Source of the DNA: Clostridiaceae bacterium
GTDB taxonomy: Bacteria > Bacillota_A > Clostridia > Acetivibrionales > Acetivibrionaceae
Reading direction: 5' to 3'
DNA: 6,462 nucleotides
NCBI GenBank assembly: GCA_012513545.1
Contig: JAAZCB010000947.1
Location: 1 to 6,462, forward strand
The number at the start of each line of letters is the position of its first letter. The first letter of the stretch is position 1. The position numbers and the translations under genes were made by a program. Of this stretch, positions 1 to 5,914 are shown one piece after another. The notes beneath the pieces were generated by a model. The model saw only the letters and a program-made list of their open reading frames with translations. It made no database searches and was not told the DNA's origin.

Positions 1-2652
1 CTTGTAAGGATCATCAAACTCAGCAGGTACGATATCTTCTGTTTTAATTCTGGAAAGCTTAACCATTTCCAGCATCTCACTTGAAGTAAGAACAGCATCC
101 ACATCTCTGATACCGCCAGGTGCAAATTCAGGACGCGCAGCTTCATGTTTCTTTGCCAGACATGGCACAATTGAAACAACATAAAGATTCTCTTTTGGAA
201 TACCGGCCAGTTTAGCATAATGATTCTTAACTGTAGCACCCATCATCATTTGTGGCGACTTACAGGTTGAAAGGTGCGGTATAATTTCAGGATATCGCTT
301 TTCAACCAGATTCACCCACCCTGGGCAGCAGGATGTGAACTGAGGCATTACTCCTTTGTTCTCAACACGAGTCAGGAACTCTGTTGTCTCTTCAACAATA
401 GTAAGGTCTGCAGCAAAGGAGAAATCAAATATCCTGTCAAAACCCATTTTCCTTAATATCCCAGCCATGAATGGTGATGCCTCATCAAACGGAATACCGA
501 AATACGAGGAAACAATACTTCGTACTGCTGGGGCAACAAAGGCTACAACAACTTTCTCCGTGTCGTTTATTGCCCTGAATACCTTTCCTTTTTCACGCCT
601 GTATTCAAGCGCACCACAAGGGCAAGCATTCACACATTGTCCACAACTGACACAATCGGTTTCCTGCAGCGGTAAACCGCTCTTGGTGCCTACCAGCATA
701 CGTCCGTGTTTTGTGTAAAAGCTTAAGACATCAGGTCCTTCAATCTCTGCACATGCTGCGATACATCGCCCGCATGAAATACATTTATTATGGTCACGTA
801 TTATAAACGGATGATCATCAACAATCGGAAGATAAGGACGCTCATGAACAGGATTCACATATTCTATATTATGATTATGCGCCTCTTTTCTAAGGTCACA
901 GTCAAAACGGGCTTTACAACCGCATTTGAGACAGCGTCTTGCTTCCTCCCTTGCCATTTCTTCAGTATATCCAAGCTCAACCTCTTTGAAATTGTGGTTA
1001 CGTTGACTTATCGATATTTCAGGCATTTTTGCACGTGGAATTTTAGGCATTTCTTCAAATTCCCATTTTGGCAAGTCCTCCATGGACCCACGGCTACAGC
1101 TGTAATCTTCAGCTTCTTCATGAACGTACCCTTTCTCGAGGAAACTGTTCATAGCATCAGCAGCATGACGTCCGGCTGCAACCGCCTGAATAACTGTTGC
1201 CGGACCTGTTACACAGTCACCGCCTGCGAATATCCTGGTTTCTGAAGTCTGCAGTGTATGACCGTTGATTTCGATATCTCCCCACTTGTTAAGCTTCACA
1301 GGCAGGTCGTTATAAAGAAACTGAGTGTTTGTACTCTGGCCGATAGCACCTATAATTGTATCTGCTTCAATCAATATGTCACTTCCCTCAACAGGAACAG
1401 GGCGACGGCGGCCTGAACGGTCAGGCTCACCAAGCACCATCTCAATACAGTGCAAGGTCTTCTTTCCCCCATTTGAAACAATCTTATTGGGTGCCATTAA
1501 AAAGAGCATTTCAACACCCTCACGCAAAGCTTCCTCTACCTCATAAGACTGTGCAGGCATTTCTTCTCTGGTACGACGGTAAATCAGCTTAACTGATTTG
1601 GCTCCTTTTCTAAGAGCGGTACGAGCACAGTCGATAGCAGTGTTTCCGCCACCGATAACTACAACCTTATCTCCAAGATTTATGTCCATACCCTTGGTTT
1701 CCTGCTCAAGGTATTGTATTCCAAGCCATACACCTTCAAGGTTTTCACCTTCAATGTGCATTGGAGTTGCACGCCATGAGCCTATTGCAAGATACACTGC
1801 GTCAAAATCCTTATTGAGATCCTCAAGGGAAATATGGGTTCCCAAAGCCTTTCCCGTCATGATTTTAACTCCAAGCTTTCTCATTATATCTATTTCCTTA
1901 TCGAGAGTTGCTTTGGGCAGACGGTATTCAGGAATCCCGTAACGCATCATTCCTCCTGCATGAGGCTGACGTTCGAATACTGTTACATCATGCCCGTTAA
2001 TAGCACTATAGTATGCAGCCGAAAGCCCTGATGGCCCGGCACCTACAATAGCAATCTTCTTACCTGTTTCCTGCTTCTTTTCAGGAATCCAAGGACCGTT
2101 TTCCATATCCCAGTCGGCAGCAAATCTCTTAACATAGTTGATTGCAACAGGCGAATCTACAAGATTACGCCGGCATTCAGACTCACAGGTATGGGGGCAG
2201 ACGCGTCCGCATACTACAGGAAAAGGATTGTTATCCTTTATAGTACGTATTGCAGCCTCAAAATTCCCATTTCCTACATGACGAAGATACGACTGGATAT
2301 CTATGTTCGCCGGACAAGTCATTACACAGGGTGCAACACAATCGGCATTATGATCCGAAAGAAGCTGTTCAAGACGCACCTTGCGGTAGTTTTCCAGTTT
2401 AGGGCTATTGGTACATATGACCATCCCATCTTTTATCGGAGTCTGGCATGCTTTTACATCCCTGTCTCCCAACTCTACCACACATAACCCGCAGTTACCA
2501 TTAGACCTTTCAAGCCTGATATCATAGCAAAGATGAGGAATATGTATATCCTCCTGAAGCAATGCCTGCAGAATAGTCAGATTGTCATAAACCTCAATTT
2601 CCCTTCCATTGACAGTGACCTTAATTCGTTTGTGATTTGTTAATGTTTTCAT
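1..2652 (-). CDS. hydA: Multidomain NAD(P)H-linked [FeFe] hydrogenase with GltD-like module (3' end outside window)
   Basis: 884 codons are read without interruption; the C-terminus is off the left edge. Likely role: cytoplasmic reversible H2 production or uptake coupled to NAD(P)H. Domains: [2Fe-2S] domain at about 1-80 (C42, C54, C57, C69); GltD-type N-terminal FeS region at 100-165 (C105, C109, C113, C148, C152, C156, C160); FAD Rossmann motif GAGPSG at 204-209; second dinucleotide fold GGGNTA at 334-339, followed by YRRTREEMP, typical of NADPH-using GltD relatives; FAGGDCVTGP at 475-484; Cys cluster C574/C577/C579/C585; two ferredoxin clusters (C624-C634, C667-C677); H-cluster domain from about 700. 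L1 is TSCCPGW (C775, C776) and L2 is VPCLAKK (C831). The proton-path residues equivalent to CpI E279, E282, C299 and S319 are present (E755, E758, C775, S795). L3 lies outside the window. The ATG is preceded by GAGGGAAGG. No NuoE/NuoF-like partner is upstream. The family call is firm; cofactor preference and direction are inferred. Confidence 0.93.
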   Translation of the reverse strand, partial: MKTLTNHKRIKVTVNGREIEVYDNLTILQALLQEDIHIPHLCYDIRLERSNGNCGLCVVELGDRDVKACQTPIKDGMVICTNSPKLENYRKVRLEQLLSDHNADCVAPCVMTCPANIDIQSYLRHVGNGNFEAAIRTIKDNNPFPVVCGRVCPHTCESECRRNLVDSPVAINYVKRFAADWDMENGPWIPEKKQETGKKIAIVGAGPSGLSAAYYSAINGHDVTVFERQPHAGGMMRYGIPEYRLPKATLDKEIDIMRKLGVKIMTGKALGTHISLEDLNKDFDAVYLAIGSWRATPMHIEGENLEGVWLGIQYLEQETKGMDINLGDKVVVIGGGNTAIDCARTALRKGAKSVKLIYRRTREEMPAQSYEVEEALREGVEMLFLMAPNKIVSNGGKKTLHCIEMVLGEPDRSGRRRPVPVEGSDILIEADTIIGAIGQSTNTQFLYNDLPVKLNKWGDIEINGHTLQTSETRIFAGGDCVTGPATVIQAVAAGRHAADAMNSFLEKGYVHEEAEDYSCSRGSMEDLPKWEFEEMPKIPRAKMPEISISQRNHNFKEVELGYTEEMAREEARRCLKCGCKARFDCDLRKEAHNHNIEYVNPVHERPYLPIVDDHPFIIRDHNKCISCGRCIAACAEIEGPDVLSFYTKHGRMLVGTKSGLPLQETDCVSCGQCVNACPCGALEYRREKGKVFRAINDTEKVVVAFVAPAVRSIVSSYFGIPFDEASPFMAGILRKMGFDRIFDFSFAADLTIVEETTEFLTRVENKGVMPQFTSCCPGWVNLVEKRYPEIIPHLSTCKSPQMMMGATVKNHYAKLAGIPKENLYVVSIVPCLAKKHEAARPEFAPGGIRDVDAVLTSSEMLEMVKLSRIKTEDIVPAEFDDPYK

Positions 2653-2695
2653 TGACCTTCCCTCTTATCAAAATAATTTAATTTTTAAAGTACCG

Positions 2696-2753
2696 AGAAT
2701 GATAAAGAAATAACCTCATTCTTTATGTATATGAAGCTTTATTACTTGCTTCA
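2696..2753 (-). promoter_or_regulatory. Hairpins with competing registers near the hydrogenase ribosome binding site
   Basis: TGAAGC/GCTTCA (2732-2737 with 2748-2753) forms a 6-bp stem with a 10-nt loop. Next to it, AGAATG/CATTCT (2696-2701 with 2717-2722) and ATAAAGA/TCTTTAT (2702-2708 with 2720-2726) share bases 2720-2722, so only one can form at a time. They lie about 30-40 nt before the Shine-Dalgarno sequence. A switching role is speculative; AT-rich DNA gives such stems by chance. Confidence 0.25.
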
Positions 2754-2765
2754 GGCGCAAACAAT

Positions 2766-2850
2766 AAAAAACTCAAGACATCGAAGTATCGCTTTTTGGC
2801 CAAATCCATCCCTGGAAATGGCTCTAAATAAAGCGCCGCTGCTTTGAGCT
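2766..2850 (-). promoter_or_regulatory. Structured hydrogenase leader, possible attenuator or unassigned riboswitch
   Basis: On the minus strand AGCTCAA (2844-2850) can pair with TTGAGTT (2770-2776) and close a domain of about 80 nt. Inside are an AAAGC/GCTTT hairpin (2830-2845, competing slightly with the closing stem) and a symmetrical hairpin at 2799-2822. The latter has GCCA/TGGC and TCCA/TGGA stems around a UU/UU internal loop and a GGGA tetraloop. The closing stem runs into six T residues (2766-2771), as in a terminator. It matches no riboswitch class that I recognise. Function is inferred only from position and pairing. Confidence 0.4.
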
Positions 2851-2910
2851 GATTATGTAATTGCATTATAAAAGTAAGTTATTTTTTTAACATTCTTTAA
2901 TACAATTTAT

Positions 2911-2939
2911 ATTATAGATTATTAATTCTGATTTGTCAT
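2911..2939 (-). promoter_or_regulatory. SigmaA-type promoter for the hydrogenase gene
   Basis: On the minus strand, ATGACA (2934-2939, one mismatch to TTGACA) is followed by exactly 17 bases and then a perfect TATAAT (2911-2916). Transcription would start near 2904, giving a leader of about 250 nt before the hydrogenase ATG. A second TATAAT at 2865-2870 has only a poor -35 match. The element was read by eye and not tested. Confidence 0.6.
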
Positions 2940-3031
2940 TTCATTTTTGGCTGGTTTCTATGAATTTTTGTAGAAAAACGTAAAATCTTTGCGAAAATGT
3001 AGCTCTTTAAGTAAGAATCTAATTATATTAT

Positions 3032-3097
3032 TAACTCAACTTCCCCCATAGAATTATGCAGCTTCTTAATGCTCATAATTTAGGGAAAGTTGAGTTA
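3032..3097 (-). terminator. Long two-tier hairpin after the MGMT-like gene, probable terminator
   Basis: The arms TAACTCAACTTCCC (3032-3045) and GGGAAAGTTGAGTTA (3083-3097) pair over 14 bp with one bulged A. An inner stem pairs AATTATG (3052-3058) with CATAATT (3074-3080) and AGC (3060-3062) with GCT (3071-3073) around an 8-nt loop. It starts 14 bases after the stop codon of the minus-strand gene. The downstream tract is AT-rich but not a clean T run, so an mRNA-end stabiliser or a small repeat element is also possible. Confidence 0.5.
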
Positions 3098-3111
3098 TTT
3101 GATAAATAATA

Positions 3112-3576
3112 TCATTCCTCAAGCTCAAAGAAACTTTCCTTATAGTTCTCTACAAAATACCGTTTACCTTTCTGGATTATATTATGACCTTCCTTTTCCA
3201 GATGAATTTTTTGTCCTTCAATTCCATCAGGATATTTTTCGTTAAGTTCCCCATCCTTTTTAAGCGTTCTCCAATACGGAGTCTCATCAGCACCACGTTC
3301 AACCGACGCCTGGGCTGCTATATTTATGAATATTCCGGCAGTTAACGGACATGTATTGTCAGCACCATGCTTCTTCGCCAGATAGCTTCTGATATAATCC
3401 GATGTAATTACTTTTCCTTCAGGCACTTTCCTCATTATTTCATCATAGGCAAGCGGAGGTGCAATAAGAAGCTTCGTTCCTCCATACATCTTAACAGCCT
3501 TCGGATCTGAAATTTCAGATATTTTAGGCATGTCCTTGCTATCCTGCAATTTTTGGTTAAAAGATTTCCCCGCCAT
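3112..3576 (-). CDS. MGMT-fold (Atl-like) DNA-binding protein lacking the acceptor cysteine
   Basis: 154 residues from the chosen start. An upstream ATG at 3591 would add five residues, but only the ATG at 3576 has a GGAG at good distance. The region at about 40-130 follows the DNA-binding domain of O6-alkylguanine-DNA alkyltransferases: VPEGKVITSDYIRSYL (51-66) matches the GKV.TY..IA helix start, and PYWRTLKKDGELN (100-112) sits where active enzymes have PCHRV. Tyr101 replaces the alkyl-accepting Cys, as Trp does in Atl proteins (PWHR). Known Atl proteins bind and flag alkylated guanine for nucleotide excision repair; that role is inferred by analogy. An extra N-terminal segment (1-38, DSKDMPK) is not part of the standard fold. 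The gene is 37 bases after the preceding gene and is probably cotranscribed with it. Confidence 0.75.
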   Translation of the reverse strand: MAGKSFNQKLQDSKDMPKISEISDPKAVKMYGGTKLLIAPPLAYDEIMRKVPEGKVITSDYIRSYLAKKHGADNTCPLTAGIFINIAAQASVERGADETPYWRTLKKDGELNEKYPDGIEGQKIHLEKEGHNIIQKGKRYFVENYKESFFELEE

Positions 3577-3613
3577 TTGATTCAACTCCATTCTTCTATT
3601 ATGATATTAGTAT

Positions 3614-4099
3614 TTATTCAACCTCAGCAATTATAACAACATAGTTTTTGCCGTACTTTCTGGCACATTTAGGGCAAGTCGTATACCACATGTACATCTT
3701 TTTAATGCTAGAATTACTCCTTTTAACATAAGTCTCGAAATCCTCGCACCATATCTTTGTGTTATTAAAGCTGCCTTCATATACTTTACTCATAAATTTT
3801 CCGGACAAAGTTGTATTGTGAGCTTCCGGAATCTCCTTGTCAACAGCCAGCAGGATTTCCATACTCCACTTTGAGGTATGATCCGAGAGGCATAACCAAT
3901 CCGGCATATCTGCACCCGCTTTTTGAACTTTCTTTGTTAACCTGGTTATAACCGCTCCAAAATTGATAGGCATATAAAATGCAGATATTACACGATCCTT
4001 TACAAACCTTTTATTTTCCCACTTAAATACTTTTTCGTCCCATAATGAAGGGTCGAGTTTCGGACAGCACTCTGAAACACTTGCAGTTTTAGTTGACAT
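3614..4099 (-). CDS. GyrI-like small-molecule-binding family protein with C-terminal CPKC
   Basis: 161 residues; ATG preceded by AAAGGA at 9 bases. I recognise this as a widespread bacterial family, often named only 'hydrolase' in annotations, with a conserved CCPK.DP..WDEK start (Cys11, Cys12) and a YTTCPKC..KYGKNYVV end (Cys142, Cys145). The middle part, LSGKFMSKVYEGSFNNTKIW at 98-117, resembles the strand pattern of GyrI-like effector-binding domains. No catalytic motif supports hydrolase activity. The four cysteines could form a metal or redox site, but that is inference. It has its own promoter region containing an inverted repeat and lies directly downstream of a WYL-family regulator, which suggests that the regulator controls it together with the MGMT-like gene. 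Substrate unknown. Confidence 0.6.
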   Translation of the reverse strand: MSTKTASVSECCPKLDPSLWDEKVFKWENKRFVKDRVISAFYMPINFGAVITRLTKKVQKAGADMPDWLCLSDHTSKWSMEILLAVDKEIPEAHNTTLSGKFMSKVYEGSFNNTKIWCEDFETYVKRSNSSIKKMYMWYTTCPKCARKYGKNYVVIIAEVE

Positions 4100-4126
4100 A
4101 TTTACCCGTCCTTTCTGAAAAATTCT

Positions 4127-4154
4127 ATTATATTAACAATATAACACTTATAAA
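4127..4154 (-). promoter_or_regulatory. Probable promoter of the GyrI-like/MGMT-like pair
   Basis: On the minus strand TTTATA (4149-4154) is followed by 16 bases and a perfect TATAAT (4127-4132), about 28 bases before the ATG. The -35 matches only four of six positions. The inverted repeat at 4156-4171 ends one base upstream of it, which would suit an activator that contacts RNA polymerase. Repression is not excluded. Confidence 0.45.
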
Positions 4155-4155
4155 C

Positions 4156-4171
4156 TGACAACTGCATGTCA
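4156..4171. promoter_or_regulatory. Candidate operator TGAC-N8-GTCA, copy 1
   Basis: TGACA (4156-4160) and TGTCA (4167-4171) form an inverted repeat in the 77-bp gap between the WYL regulator's stop codon and the next gene. The same arms and spacing recur at 5111-5126, upstream of the regulator itself. I infer that it is the binding site of that regulator. Confidence 0.45.
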
Positions 4172-4176
4172 TATTA

Positions 4177-5076
4177 TTAATACTTTTTCAAACAATTTTC
4201 GAGTATGTCTTTTAACCTTTCACGTATATGACCTGGCTCTAGAACTTCAACCTCGTCACCAAAAGAAAGTACATATCCATAGACCCATTCTTCACCCGGA
4301 AAAAATGTTGTAACAGTAAAACTACCATCAGGATTTTTTACACTATATCCCTGGCTAAATTCATCAAATACACGAAAAGCAACTCTTGGGCTGAATTTGA
4401 GAACAATCCGGAGCATATTGGCATTGATTTCAGGTGGTTCTGCCGTCATGGTTTCAGGAAGATCTCTTTTAAATAGTATCTCTGTAATGCAAAGCTCCTT
4501 TATCCGGCTGACTTTGAACATTCTGAAGTCATTTTTTATTCTGCAAAAAGCATAAACATACCAGGCATATCCTTTAAAAACAAGCTTTAACGGTTCAACA
4601 ATCCTTTCGGTTTTTTCTCCTTTGGAGCTATAGTAGTCAAAAGTAACTATTTTTTTATTCAAGATAGCTGTTTTAAATATGTTAAATCTCTCTTTTTCAT
4701 CATTATTACTACCCCATCGAGTAAAATCAACATCAATCCAGCTTGTATTATCTTTGCCGAAGATCCCTGCGAGTTTATTCAAAACCGGCTCAACATCTTG
4801 TTCTGCCAAAACTTTAAGGCTCTGCAAAGAAGACAGAATGTCCAACTGATCCTTTTCTGTCAGAATAGATTTATTAAGCACAAAGTTTTCAAGAATACCC
4901 ACACCTCCACCTTTTCCCTTGTTTGTATATATAGGTATTCCAGCAGCGCTAAGTGTTTCTATATCCCTGTAAACCGTTCTCTGTGAGACCTCAAAATGTT
5001 CAGACAGTTCTTTTGCCGTAACTACCTTCTTGTTTAGCAAGATATAAACCATTTCAATAAGGCGGTTAATTTGCAT
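4177..5076 (-). CDS. WYL-domain transcriptional regulator (YafY/PafC-like, DeoR-type HTH)
   Basis: 299 residues from the ATG at 5076, which has AGGTG six bases upstream. A GTG at 5103 would add nine residues but has no comparable site. The N-terminal winged helix-turn-helix covers about 5-58, with AKELSEHFEVSQRTVYRDIE at 21-40 as the recognition region. The central WYL domain covers about 130-205; its core is WYVYAFC (172-178) followed by FRMFKVSRIKEL (184-195), with the conserved Arg and Lys/Arg residues that bind ligand or nucleic acid in this family. A WCX-type C-terminal extension covers about 215-299. Family members act as dimeric repressors or activators; some PafC-type members respond to DNA damage through single-stranded DNA. 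It precedes the GyrI-like and MGMT-like genes on the same strand, and matching inverted repeats flank it. Autoregulation and control of those genes are inferred. Confidence 0.9.
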   Translation of the reverse strand: MQINRLIEMVYILLNKKVVTAKELSEHFEVSQRTVYRDIETLSAAGIPIYTNKGKGGGVGILENFVLNKSILTEKDQLDILSSLQSLKVLAEQDVEPVLNKLAGIFGKDNTSWIDVDFTRWGSNNDEKERFNIFKTAILNKKIVTFDYYSSKGEKTERIVEPLKLVFKGYAWYVYAFCRIKNDFRMFKVSRIKELCITEILFKRDLPETMTAEPPEINANMLRIVLKFSPRVAFRVFDEFSQGYSVKNPDGSFTVTTFFPGEEWVYGYVLSFGDEVEVLEPGHIRERLKDILENCLKKY

Positions 5077-5110
5077 GCTTATCACCTGATTCCATATTAA
5101 CACAAATAAT

Positions 5111-5126
5111 TGACAGTATTAGGTCA
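5111..5126. promoter_or_regulatory. Candidate operator TGAC-N8-GTCA, copy 2
   Basis: TGAC (5111-5114) and GTCA (5123-5126) are separated by 8 bases, exactly as at 4156-4171, and both copies continue TGACA on the left. It lies 35-50 bases upstream of the WYL regulator's start codon, where an autoregulatory site would be expected. I could not define a convincing -35/-10 pair for this gene. Confidence 0.4.
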
Positions 5127-5135
5127 TAAAAATTC

Positions 5136-5663
5136 CTACTTTATCGGCGAATCACCTATGTATAAACTAGCCTCGTCAATCGAAAAACTGCCACCACCAC
5201 TGTGCTCAAATGATTCTCCTGCTTTCAAGCATACAGTATAACCTCCATGATGAGAATCAGAATAATAATAGGTCTTCCAAACTTGATGGCATGAAGAGCA
5301 TCTTTTTATTGCAATTTCACTTTCAGTTCCTAATGTCTTTTCACTTTCAATTACTTTAATTAATTCTAAATTATCCGGATTACAGGATAACCCTGTAAAT
5401 AATCTAAGCTTTAAATCTGAATTACATTGCATCTTAAACCCATATTTTTCAACTTCAGAGTAATTAAAGAATGTACATGGAAAATCTCCATTCATCTCCT
5501 CTACTCGAAGATAAATGTTACCTTTGTCTCTATACTTAATTTTCCAAAATTCATTGCATCTTCTGCACTTTCGAATTTCTACAAGACACTTGTCACGAAC
5601 CAAATAATTATCTAAAAGAATAGAATCCTCAAGATTACAAACCTCATTATTAAAACAATGCAT
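5136..5663 (-). CDS. Unrecognised protein with duplicated CxxC (zinc-ribbon-like) modules
   Basis: 175 residues. The start is the ATG at 5663, with a perfect AAGGAGG eight bases upstream; an in-frame start further upstream (5702) lacks one. I do not recognise the family. Two similar modules can be aligned by eye. Module 1 (about 8-57): CN at 9-10, then IRKCRRCNEFWKIKY at 30-44. Module 2 (about 93-148): CN at 94-95, then AIKRCSSCHQVWKTYYY at 118-134. Each has one early Cys and a later CxxC followed by W-K, which suggests metal-binding units from an internal duplication. No signal peptide or membrane segment is seen, so it is probably cytoplasmic. It is 59 bases before the WYL gene on the same strand; a functional link is not established. 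The preceding spacer is rich in repeats. Confidence 0.65.
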   Translation of the reverse strand: MHCFNNEVCNLEDSILLDNYLVRDKCLVEIRKCRRCNEFWKIKYRDKGNIYLRVEEMNGDFPCTFFNYSEVEKYGFKMQCNSDLKLRLFTGLSCNPDNLELIKVIESEKTLGTESEIAIKRCSSCHQVWKTYYYSDSHHGGYTVCLKAGESFEHSGGGSFSIDEASLYIGDSPIK

Positions 5664-5678
5664 TACTTTAACCTCCTT

Positions 5679-5864
5679 GCTTAAATTAACTGTTCCACTC
5701 AAGCACCAAACACGCTATTTATAAGAATCGGACCCGCAGAGCTATTCTTCTATAAGCGGCTTTTGTCAGGTGAATGAATGTGGCGTGTCCTTCTATAAGC
5801 TCATACTACAGAGCCTTACTTCGTGTTTTTTCCTCGGTCCCTTTGAGTGAAGCCGTTGTTAAGC
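5679..5864. repeat. Nested inverted-repeat region upstream of the CxxC-protein gene
   Basis: Outer arms GCTTAA (5679-5684) and TTAAGC (5859-5864) enclose CACTCAA (5696-5702) with TTGAGTG (5843-5849), then GGACC (5730-5734) with GGTCC (5836-5840). ACACGC (5710-5715) can also pair with GCGTGT (5783-5788). An 11-base direct repeat CTTCTATAAGC occurs at 5747-5757 and 5790-5800. Spacings between arms differ on the two sides, so this is not one clean stem. The leftmost arm touches the Shine-Dalgarno sequence of the CxxC-protein gene. It could be a structured RNA leader, a decayed mobile-element end or an attC-like recombination site; none is proven. Confidence 0.4.
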
Positions 5865-5888
5865 AATGTTGGTCGCCCCATTTGTTCA

Positions 5889-5914
5889 GAAGCCACCAAG
5901 GATGGCAGCTTCCT
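5889..5914 (-). terminator. Weak hairpin after the deaminase gene
   Basis: GAAGC...GCTTC outer pairing with inner GCCA/TGGC can form a hairpin 12 bases after the deaminase stop codon, with a small bulge. No T run follows, so termination is doubtful. Confidence 0.25.

Larger units (their letters stand above)
2653..3111. other. 459-bp intergenic region with no supported gene
   Basis: This AT-rich spacer holds the hydrogenase promoter and leader on the left and a long hairpin next to the MGMT-like gene on the right. Between about 2940 and 3031 I see only a weak TTTCTA/TAGAAA stem (around 2956-2977). No frame shows a start with a ribosome binding site and protein-like sequence. Confidence 0.6.

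Noticed and set aside
274..2487. Several plus-strand open frames of 60-151 codons, for example 356-718 and 790-1245
   Set aside because: They lie opposite the hydrogenase gene, whose minus-strand translation carries all expected motifs; the plus-strand products have no domain-like sequence.
2880..2905. Possible Rex-type operator near the hydrogenase promoter (a TGTTAA half-site)
   Set aside because: The second half-site with the inverted TTAACA at the proper spacing is missing.
5110..5115. TTGACA on the plus strand as a promoter -35
   Set aside because: No acceptable -10 lies 16-18 bases downstream and no plus-strand gene follows; it is better explained as part of the TGAC-N8-GTCA dyad.
5821..5886. 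Short minus-strand ORF of about 22 codons beginning MGRPTLLNN
   Set aside because: No ribosome binding site and too short to support; it lies within the repeat-rich spacer.
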